Assembly: GCA_046155815.1 (NCBI GenBank)
Contig: JBJXFY010000377.1
Coordinates: 1 to 21,093, forward strand
Origin: JBJXFY01 sp046155815
Lineage (GTDB): Bacteria > Verrucomicrobiota > Verrucomicrobiia > Limisphaerales > CAIMTB01
DNA length: 21,093 bases
Direction of reading: 5' to 3'
Part shown: positions 8,140 to 14,355 of the stretch, one piece after another
How the letters are laid out: the number at the start of each line of letters is the position of its first letter
How positions within the stretch are numbered: the first letter of the stretch is position 1
The notes under the pieces: generated by a model
Told to the model about the DNA's origin: nothing
The model's database searches: none
What the model saw: only the letters and a program-made list of their open reading frames with translations
Program-made: the position numbers and the translations under genes

Positions 8140-9399
8140 GTGAATCCCCAGACCCCACTCGGCCGCATCTCGCTCGGCATGGGCGACCGCTTCGCCCTGC
8201 AGGCCCGCGCGCAGCTCCGCGCCTGCGAGCTCGCCCGCGCCGCCGGCCACGCCGTCACGCCGGTCTGGAACAAGTCGAACCGCGAGCACCTCATCATCGG
8301 CTCGGAACCGGCCGCGGTGCGCGCCGCGGCGGAGGCGGCCGTGCGCGCCGCGGGCTGGGACGCGCCGTGGTTCGTGGACGCGGACCACATCCGCCTCGAG
8401 ACCGTGGACCGCTTCCTCGCGGCGAGCGACTTCTTCACGATTGACGTGGCGGACTTCATCGGCCGGCCGGCGGACGCGGCGGCGGTGGAGGCGTTCCTTG
8501 GCCGGCATCCGGAGCTGGTCGGGCGGATCAGGATCGCGGGCATCGCGCGGCCGTTCGAGACCACGCGGGCGGAAGTGGCGGCGACGGCGGGCAAGTTCCT
8601 GCTGGCGGTGCAGCAGGCCTGCGAACTCCACCGCCACATCGCGGCAGCCAAGGCCGGCGCAGGTTTCATCACGGAGATCTCGATGGACGAGACGGACCGG
8701 CCGCAGACGCCGCCGGAGCTGCTGGTGATCCTCGCCGCGCTGGCGGACGCGGGCGTGCCGGTGCGGACGATCGCGCCGAAGTTCACCGGGCGATTCAACA
8801 AGGGCGTGGACTATGTGGGCGACGTGGCGCAGTTCGCACGGGAGTTCCGGGAGGACATCGCGGTGATCGCACACGCGGTGTCCGCGTACGGCCTGCCGGC
8901 GGACCTCAAGCTCAGCGTCCACTCGGGCAGCGACAAGTTCTCGCTCTACCCGGAAATCCGGGCCGCCCTGGCGGCCACGGGCGCGGGCGTGCATCTCAAG
9001 ACGGCAGGCACGACGTGGCTGGAGGAACTTGTCGGTCTCGCCGAGGCGGGCGGCGACGGGCTGGCGCTGGTGAAGCAGATCTACGCGGAAGCGCTGGCGC
9101 ATGTGGACGAGCTGTGCGCGCCGTACGCCACGGTGATTGACATTGACCGCGCGCGGCTGCCGGCGTCGGCAACGGTGGCGGGCTGGACGACGGAGCAGTT
9201 CACAGCTGCGCTGCGGCATGACCCGCGCCGCGCGGACTTCAACCCGCACCTGCGGCAGCTCCTGCACGTCGGCTTCAAGGTCGCGGCGAAACTGGGCCCG
9301 CGTTACCTCGAGCTCGTGCGCGCGTGCAAGGCGACGGTGGCGCGGAACGTGACCGCGAACCTTTGGGAGCGGCACCTCCGGCCGCTGCTGGGTGCGTAG
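8140..9399 (+). CDS. uxaE: tagaturonate epimerase family protein (UxaE-like)
   Basis: 419 aa from GTG 8140, 26 bp after the lipoprotein gene; an ATG at 8020 is in frame but lies wholly inside that gene and gives a Pro-rich shadow. The sequence matches what I know of the UxaE/tagaturonate epimerase family, which interconverts D-tagaturonate and D-fructuronate in hexuronate breakdown. Conserved-looking blocks are LGMGDRF, WNKSNREHLIIGSEP, VDADHIRLETVDRF, ISMDETDRPQTP, APKFTGRFNKGVDYVGD, LKLSVHSGSDKFSLYP and HLKTAGTTWLEEL. It is probably a TIM-barrel enzyme with metal-binding Asp/Glu/His side chains, but I cannot assign the catalytic residues. It follows the lipid transporter without a visible terminator, so it may be part of that transcript although its job is unrelated. 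Confidence 0.65.
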   Translation: MNPQTPLGRISLGMGDRFALQARAQLRACELARAAGHAVTPVWNKSNREHLIIGSEPAAVRAAAEAAVRAAGWDAPWFVDADHIRLETVDRFLAASDFFTIDVADFIGRPADAAAVEAFLGRHPELVGRIRIAGIARPFETTRAEVAATAGKFLLAVQQACELHRHIAAAKAGAGFITEISMDETDRPQTPPELLVILAALADAGVPVRTIAPKFTGRFNKGVDYVGDVAQFAREFREDIAVIAHAVSAYGLPADLKLSVHSGSDKFSLYPEIRAALAATGAGVHLKTAGTTWLEELVGLAEAGGDGLALVKQIYAEALAHVDELCAPYATVIDIDRARLPASATVAGWTTEQFTAALRHDPRRADFNPHLRQLLHVGFKVAAKLGPRYLELVRACKATVARNVTANLWERHLRPLLGA

Positions 9400-9470
9400 C
9401 ACGCCGGCCGGCCGGGAAAAGATTTGTTACGAGTTCGCTGCGCCCTACGCTGGGCCGGAGAGACTGCGGG

Positions 9471-10154
9471 ATGAAGACCTTTGAGGAACAGGGCTATCCG
9501 GGACGGCTGATCGCCGTCGAGGGCATCGATGGCTCCGGCAAGTCCACCCAGATCTACCTGCTCAAGCGCTGGCTCGAATTCCAGGGCCTCAAGGTCTACT
9601 TCAGCGAGTGGAACTCGTCCGAGCTGGTGAAGGCCGCCACCAGCAAGGGCAAGAAGCGCGAGCTGCTCACGCCCACCACCTTCAGCCTGATCCACGCGAC
9701 CGACTTCGCCGACCGCTACGAGCGCCAGCTCCTGCCCCTGCTGAAAGCCGGGTATGTCGTCCTCTGCGACCGCTACATCTTCACCGCCTTCGCACGCGAC
9801 ACCGTGCGGGGCTGCCCGCCCGCGTGGGTGCGCGGCATCTACAGCTTCGCGGGGTGCCCGGATCTGGTGTTCTTCTTCAAGGCGCCGCTCGAAGTGTCGC
9901 TTCAGCGCATCCTCGAGGGGCGGCCGGAGCTGAAGTATCATGAGGCCGGCATGGACCTGCGGCTTTCCAGCGATCCCTACGAGAGCTTTCGCATCTTCCA
10001 GGGTCGCATCCTCGAGCAGTACCTCGCCATGAGCACGCAACATCCGTTCCTGGTGATCAACGCGGAGGAGACCATCGAGGTGCAGCAGGCCATCCTGCGC
10101 AGGCTGGTGGCCGCCCGCATCCCGCTCGCGCAGTTCACCCGGCCGCGGGCCTGA
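9471..10154 (+). CDS. thymidylate kinase-like P-loop kinase
   Basis: 227 aa from ATG 9471, with GGAGAG 8 bp upstream as ribosome binding site. It has the dTMP kinase layout: P-loop EGIDGSGKST (residues 17-26), the DR(Y/H) motif LCDRYIFTAFARD (Asp100-Arg101) and a C-terminal helical part. Thymidylate kinases phosphorylate dTMP to dTDP. The protein has features less usual for the housekeeping enzyme, including a GRPELKYHEAGMDLRLSSDPYESF segment in the LID region, so it may be a related nucleotide or other small-molecule kinase. It forms a tandem pair with the next gene, 5 bp away. The gap of 71 bp before it contains a GC palindrome (CCGGCCGGCCGG, 9404-9415) that could be the end of the uxaE transcript. 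Confidence 0.75.
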   Translation: MKTFEEQGYPGRLIAVEGIDGSGKSTQIYLLKRWLEFQGLKVYFSEWNSSELVKAATSKGKKRELLTPTTFSLIHATDFADRYERQLLPLLKAGYVVLCDRYIFTAFARDTVRGCPPAWVRGIYSFAGCPDLVFFFKAPLEVSLQRILEGRPELKYHEAGMDLRLSSDPYESFRIFQGRILEQYLAMSTQHPFLVINAEETIEVQQAILRRLVAARIPLAQFTRPRA

Positions 10155-10159
10155 CCGCC

Positions 10160-10915
10160 ATGCCCACCCGCAACGCCCGCCGCGCCGCCGCGCGCTCCCG
10201 CACCGAGGTCGTCGTCCCGACGCCGACGAGGAAGCGCTTCTATGGCCACGGCCTGCCCGGCGTGGAGCCCGGCGGCCTGGGTGGGCGGCTCATCGTGGTC
10301 GAGGGCGCGGACGGTTCCGGCCGGTCCACGCAGATCGCGCAGCTCGTCAACTGGCTCGAGGGCGCCGGCCACGCCACCAAGCAGGTCGGCCTCAAGCGTT
10401 CCACCCTCGTCAGCGAGGAACTCGACCGCGCCAAGCAGGGCAACATCCTGAGCCGGACCACGATGTCGCTCTTCTACGCGACCGACTTCGCGGACCAGAT
10501 GGAGAACGTCATCCTGCCCGCGCTCAAGGCCGGCTTCCTCGTCCTCGCAGACCGCTACATCTACACGCTCATGGCGCGCGACCTCGTGCGTGGCATGGAC
10601 GGGAACTGGCTGCGGAACCTCTATGGCATGGCCATCGTGCCCGATGCGGTCTTCTACCTGAAAGTCAGCCCGGAAAACCTCGTGCAGCGCAACTTCGCCA
10701 AGGACTTCACGCTCGACTACTGGGAGAGCGGCATGGACCTCGGCCTTGAGCGCGAGATGTTCGACAGCTTCATCGAGTACCAGCGGCGGATGGGCAAGGC
10801 CTTCGAGGGTCTCCAGCAGGAGTTCGGCTTCACCATCGTGAACGGCGACCAGCCCGTGAACGCCGTGAACGCCGAGCTGCGCCAGGGCATCCGGAAAATC
10901 CTGACCAGGCACTGA
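10160..10915 (+). CDS. thymidylate kinase-like protein with altered Walker A
   Basis: 251 aa from ATG 10160, 5 bp after its paralogue. A basic, probably disordered N-terminus of about 40 residues (MPTRNARRAAARSRTEVV) precedes the kinase fold. Shared blocks with the upstream protein include the P-loop region, the FYATDFADQ / IHATDFADR stretch, the ADRYIYTLMARD / CDRYIFTAFARD motif (Asp131-Arg132 here), and the ESGMDLGL / EAGMDLRL LID segment. The P-loop reads EGADGSGRST (48-57), so Arg55 replaces the Walker A Lys that normally contacts the nucleotide beta- and gamma-phosphates. Either it still binds with Arg, or it is a regulatory or pseudo-kinase partner of the upstream enzyme. The two could form a heterodimer, as dTMP kinases are dimers; this is inference. 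Confidence 0.75.
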   Translation: MPTRNARRAAARSRTEVVVPTPTRKRFYGHGLPGVEPGGLGGRLIVVEGADGSGRSTQIAQLVNWLEGAGHATKQVGLKRSTLVSEELDRAKQGNILSRTTMSLFYATDFADQMENVILPALKAGFLVLADRYIYTLMARDLVRGMDGNWLRNLYGMAIVPDAVFYLKVSPENLVQRNFAKDFTLDYWESGMDLGLEREMFDSFIEYQRRMGKAFEGLQQEFGFTIVNGDQPVNAVNAELRQGIRKILTRH

Positions 10916-10953
10916 ACGAGCCTGAGGGAGCGCCGCCGCCGCCACGCGGTGTC

Positions 10954-13302
10954 CTACGGCCGGGCCGCTTCGCCAGCCCTCAGCATCGTCCGGGTTCGCG
11001 GACTCTCCATGCGCCAGACAACCGCGCCGCATTGGCGGACCTCCACGCACGCCACCCTCTCCCCGCTGCCAAGGCCAAAGTGCGCGACCGTGTCCGCCTG
11101 TGTGCGGTAGCCCGCGCCGGTAACAAGCCAGCGGCGCCGCGGGCCGGCGGCGGTGTGCAGGGTTACCTCGGCCGGTTCGCCCTCGCGGAGGTCGGGACCG
11201 GGCACGAGGCGCACCGCCAGCCATTGGCCGGCCGGATGGCGGCTGCGGAACACCCTCAGTGTCTGCCGGCGCTCGGGCCAGACCTCGTCGGTCGTCACGA
11301 TGAGATCCTCGCTGCCGTCACCGTCGAGATCGCAGGCCGCCACGGCGCGCGAATCCTCGGGCAGCGCCACGCCGAGCAGCCAAGCCACCTCGTGCCAGCC
11401 GGCCGTGCCCGCATTGAGGAACAGGACGTTCCGCTGGTGCCCGCCGTAGCTCTCCCCCGCGCCATGGTGCCGGCTGGACTTCGCGTCGAAGTAGAGCGCC
11501 ACGAGCGCGTTGGTCGCCGAGCCGGCCACGTGGATGTCGTGCCGCCAGAACTGCGCATCATAGTCCTGCACCGAGGGCCGGCTCTGGTGGCCGTTGGCGA
11601 GGTGCAGGTCAAGATCTCCGTCGTTGTCCATGTCGAAGGCCGCGACGCCCCACGCCCAGCCGGCCATGGCGATCTGGGCGGCAAATGGCGCCGGTTCTAA
11701 ACGAAGCGCTGCCGCGTCGCCACGATTGAGCCAGGCGCGGTTGCCAAAGGTCATCGCCGCCCGCGCCCGGCTGTGTGCCTCGAAGCCAGGCGGACCCAGC
11801 CCGAGGTGATCCATCCGCGACGCCGCCGGCGAGTTCATGCCCACGGCAAGCAGGTCGGGGCGCGCGTCGCCGTCGAAGTCCGCAATGGCGTGGGCCATGC
11901 CGAAGAGGCGCGGCTCGGGAACCGCTGCCGCGGTCACGTCGGTGAAGCGTCCACGTCCGTCATTCAGGTGGAGATCCACGCCCGCGAAGTCACTCACGTT
12001 CACCAGGTCCAGGTCGCCATCGCGGTCAAGGTCGCAAAACGAAGCGCTGTAGCTGCGGCGAAAGCGCTTCGCCGCCAGGCCGCTCTCCGCCGTGGCGTCG
12101 CGGAAGCCACCGTGGCCGTCGTTGACCAGCAGGTAGGAGGGAAAGCCGTCGTTCGCGTCGTAGTAAGGCGTCGGCATCTGGCCGTAGCGATAGGGCACCT
12201 TGTACTGCACCAGCCAGAGGTCGAGGTCGCCGTCGCCATCGACGTCGCCGGATGTAAGCGCGTAGGGATTGAACAGGTCCGGCAGCAGCTGCCGGAGCAG
12301 CCCCCCGGTGAAGTTGCCTGCCGTGTCGCGGCGGCAGAGCACCAAGCCTTCGTTGTCCACGGCCAGAAAATCCACGGACCCATCGCCGTCGAAGTCCCCG
12401 AAAACCGCCGCGCCGGGCGGGTCCTTGAGCTGCGGGCTCAGGCGCGTGCCCTGAAACACGCCGCCGCCCCGGTTCCAGTAAACCCGGTTCTTGCCCGCGA
12501 GGATGATCTCGTCCCGCCCGTCGCCGTCGAGGTCGCGCAGGATCAAGGGATCGATGGAGATCGAGCCAGGATCCGGCACCACCGTCTCGCGGACGGCAGG
12601 CTCGAAAAGTGGCGGCCCGGCGCGCTCGTAGATTACAGTCTCGTCCGCGGTGATGCTTTGCGGGAAAGGAGGATCGGAGGCGGTGGCCAACGCCGCCCAT
12701 TCGACCCGCAACCGACCGCGCACGATGGCGCGGCGAAGCGCTGAGGGCTGCTCGAGATGCAGCTCCACGGTGAACACCGAACGCGCCGGGCCGTTCGTCG
12801 CCGGTTCGAACCGGACGTGCCGCCACTCCGAGCCATCCAGCCTCCACCCCTCGTGTCGCCAAGCCGCGATCCGACGCCTCCACTCCGCGGGCGCAACGGT
12901 GGTGCCGGAACCGGCGAAACGATGCAGGCGGATGTCATGACTGAGGCGCTGCGCCGGCCCGGCCTGCCCCAACGTCAGCACGCCGAAAGGAAACCGAGAC
13001 AACAGTTCCAGCGGATCGGCGCTGCGGCGCAGCGAATCCCAGAGCCCGTTGAAGGGCGCCTCGTGCCGGTCCGCCTCCAGTTCGGCGGCCCAGACGGAAC
13101 GGTCTACCTCGGCGCGACCCGCCTCAAGGGCGAGCAGTTGGGGGAGCAGCGCCGGTTCTGTCAGGCCACTCCGGGCCGCCGTCGCGGGGGCCGGCTGCGG
13201 CGCCGCGCCACGGGAGGCGGTCCGCACATCCCGGCGCCACAAGGCGACGCCGATGGCCAGCAGGAGCAGACTCAGCAGGAACACCAGACGGAGGCGGGGC
13301 AT
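10954..13302 (-). CDS. exported FG-GAP (VCBS) repeat protein with ASPIC/UnbV-type C-terminus
   Basis: 782 aa from ATG 13302. An N-terminal hydrophobic segment (residues about 5-22, LVFLLSLLLLAIGVALW) is a signal peptide or anchor. After a region of unknown fold (about 45-250) come seven Ca-binding type Asp-rich FG-GAP/VCBS blades, at about residues 257 (DLDGDGRDEI), 303 (DFDGDGSVDF), 353 (DVDGDGDLDL), 424 (DLDRDGDLDL), 475 (DFDGDARPDL), 557 (DMDNDGDLDL) and 658 (DLDGDGSEDL). They probably form an integrin-alpha-like beta-propeller. The last 90 residues (RRRWLVTGAGYRTQADTVAHFGLGSGERVACVEVRQ) match the ASPIC/UnbV type. Such proteins are exported and abundant in Verrucomicrobia, Planctomycetes and Acidobacteria; their ligand is unknown. 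It converges on the second kinase gene with 38 bp between. Confidence 0.88.
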   Translation of the reverse strand: MPRLRLVFLLSLLLLAIGVALWRRDVRTASRGAAPQPAPATAARSGLTEPALLPQLLALEAGRAEVDRSVWAAELEADRHEAPFNGLWDSLRRSADPLELLSRFPFGVLTLGQAGPAQRLSHDIRLHRFAGSGTTVAPAEWRRRIAAWRHEGWRLDGSEWRHVRFEPATNGPARSVFTVELHLEQPSALRRAIVRGRLRVEWAALATASDPPFPQSITADETVIYERAGPPLFEPAVRETVVPDPGSISIDPLILRDLDGDGRDEIILAGKNRVYWNRGGGVFQGTRLSPQLKDPPGAAVFGDFDGDGSVDFLAVDNEGLVLCRRDTAGNFTGGLLRQLLPDLFNPYALTSGDVDGDGDLDLWLVQYKVPYRYGQMPTPYYDANDGFPSYLLVNDGHGGFRDATAESGLAAKRFRRSYSASFCDLDRDGDLDLVNVSDFAGVDLHLNDGRGRFTDVTAAAVPEPRLFGMAHAIADFDGDARPDLLAVGMNSPAASRMDHLGLGPPGFEAHSRARAAMTFGNRAWLNRGDAAALRLEPAPFAAQIAMAGWAWGVAAFDMDNDGDLDLHLANGHQSRPSVQDYDAQFWRHDIHVAGSATNALVALYFDAKSSRHHGAGESYGGHQRNVLFLNAGTAGWHEVAWLLGVALPEDSRAVAACDLDGDGSEDLIVTTDEVWPERRQTLRVFRSRHPAGQWLAVRLVPGPDLREGEPAEVTLHTAAGPRRRWLVTGAGYRTQADTVAHFGLGSGERVACVEVRQCGAVVWRMESPRTRTMLRAGEAARP

Positions 13303-13359
13303 CAGCCCGGAGCGTGACCGAAAGGTCCAAGGGCGACGAGCGTTTCGCCCAATGGGGGA

Positions 13360-13455
13360 TCACTTCGCCATCACGACCTCGATCGTCTCCTCGCGGCGAT
13401 GGGCGGCGTCCTCCTCAGGCTCGCTGGGGCGGACGTTCTCGGCGGGCGGGACGAG
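13360..13455 (-). pseudogene. displaced duplicate of the smc 3' end
   Basis: These 96 bases repeat the last 31 codons plus stop of smc. Over the 93 coding bases 90 are identical to 14359-14451; two changes are synonymous and one turns Ile into Ser. The stop is TGA here and TAG in the intact gene. The homology begins abruptly at 13455 and ends at the stop. The frame is open only to a stop near 13490, with an ATG at 13488 that would give a 43-residue peptide, so nothing longer is coded. Together with 13456-13627, where no gene was found, this fills the 325-bp stretch between the FG-GAP gene and the DUF5615 gene. Confidence 0.85.
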
Positions 13456-13627
13456 CGGGACGCTGTCCGGAACCCGACATCTTTCCATTCAAGCCCTCGG
13501 GACCGCCCGGACAGGCACGGGCTTCTGACCTCCCCCGGCATCCGCCGTGCGGCTGTGGCGGGTCAACGCGGGGCCGCCCATCCTTGCGGGCGCAGATCAG
13601 CCTGCGGGCAGCCCACCGCCCTCGGGC
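13456..13627. other. non-coding stretch beside the smc duplicate
   Basis: No supported gene. It holds one 8-bp inverted repeat, CTGTCCGG at 13463-13470 and CCGGACAG at 13507-13514, with a 36-nt spacer, which may be a weak transcript end for the DUF433/DUF5615 pair or chance. The sequence has no similarity that I can see to the stretch before DUF433 (14214-14355). Confidence 0.4.
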
Positions 13628-13996
13628 CTACTCGCGGATGCGAATCCGGTGCGCTTCGACGAGCAGCAGTTTCCTGCGATAAAAGTCCCGGACGGGATGG
13701 TCGGCCAGAAACGCCAGCAGCCGCGTCATCAACTGGGGGATGATCTCCGGATGATTGTGGAGCTGGAGGCCGATGATCCCGCCGTGGCGCGCCGGCGGAT
13801 GGCTGACGATGTCCGCGAAGTCGCCGTTCAAGGAGAGCAGGATGGCGTCCAGTTCGCGCGCCTTCGCGGGGACCAGCGGGTCGGGCGAATTCACCGGCAG
13901 GGCCTCGCGCAGCTCAGTGACCCGGTGGCCGGCCACCCGGAGCCAGCCGGTGATTTCCGCCAGCACGCAATGATCGCAGAAGATCCTGAGGCTCAC
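13628..13996 (-). CDS. DUF5615 PIN-like protein, putative toxin of a toxin-antitoxin pair
   Basis: 122 aa from a GTG at 13996 that overlaps the stop of the DUF433 gene by four bases (GTGA). The sequence matches DUF5615, a PIN-like nuclease fold: an N-terminal FCDHCVLAEITGWLRVAGHRV with the early Asp, then ELREALPVNSPDPLVPAKARELDAILLSLNGDFADIV with the central acidic residues, and GGIIGLQL strand. DUF5615 genes typically sit next to DUF433 genes and are proposed RNase-type toxins with DUF433 as antitoxin. Asp8 and Asp59 are candidate metal ligands. Translation would be coupled to the upstream gene if that gene were intact. The activity is inferred, not shown. Confidence 0.75.
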   Translation of the reverse strand: MSLRIFCDHCVLAEITGWLRVAGHRVTELREALPVNSPDPLVPAKARELDAILLSLNGDFADIVSHPPARHGGIIGLQLHNHPEIIPQLMTRLLAFLADHPVRDFYRRKLLLVEAHRIRIRE

Positions 13997-14213
13997 GCCG
14001 CCACGGCCTCGAAATCGGCCAGTTCACGGGCGTACTCGAGGCACGCGATGACGTCGGCCGCGGCGGGGCCGGAAACTCCTTCAGGATCGCGTCTGTCTCG
14101 CGTCCGGCCGCGAGGTAACCCAGCACCAGCGCGGCGGGGATGCGGGTGCCGCGGAGGCATGGCTTGCCGCGCAGGATGGCAGGGTCGCTGAGGATTCGTT
14201 CGCGCCAGTCCAT
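13993..14213 (-). pseudogene. DUF433 antitoxin-like gene with a -1 frameshift
   Basis: From ATG 14213 the frame reads MDWRERILSDPAILRGKPCL, then RGTRIPAALVLGYLAAGRET and DAILKEFP, the typical start and middle of DUF433. It then loses sense. The expected C-terminus, AAADVIACLEYARELADF and the stop at 13993, is found in another frame. One base appears to be missing at about 14065-14072, within a GC run (GGCCCC on the coding strand). With it restored the gene would be 73 aa, the usual length for DUF433, and would end in the GTGA overlap with the DUF5615 start. DUF433 has a winged-helix-like fold and acts as antitoxin or regulator. The break could be a real mutation, programmed frameshifting or a sequencing error. 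Confidence 0.75.
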
Positions 14214-14355
14214 AGCTGTCCTGCAGTGAAGCGCGGACCGGCGGAGCAGGCAATGGCGTTTGCCGCCCGCCGCCGCGGGTCATCGTTCGGAGGGGTTCGT
14301 TGCCACGAGCCCCCGCGCCCAAGGCTCCCGTGGTATCGCCGCTCCGGGGCGGCTG
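14214..14355. other. intergenic stretch between smc and DUF433
   Basis: 142 bp downstream of smc and upstream of the DUF433 gene. No gene, no clear hairpin with a T tract and no confident promoter was found. This should contain the promoter of the toxin-antitoxin-like pair if it has its own. Confidence 0.3.

Noticed and set aside
11515..11535. CCACGTGG core in the FG-GAP gene as a further parS site
   Set aside because: The arms do not match TGTT/AACA; only the 6-8 bp core is shared, which is expected by chance in this GC-rich sequence.
11773..12744. Plus-strand 323-aa open frame in the FG-GAP gene
   Set aside because: It is a Val/Ala/Arg-rich reverse shadow of the Asp/Gly-rich repeats (GTC/GCC runs), with no independent support.
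13456..14355. Insertion sequence or integron between the smc duplicates
   Set aside because: No transposase or integrase reading frame and no terminal inverted repeats were seen; only the DUF433/DUF5615 pair is present, so no named element type is claimed.
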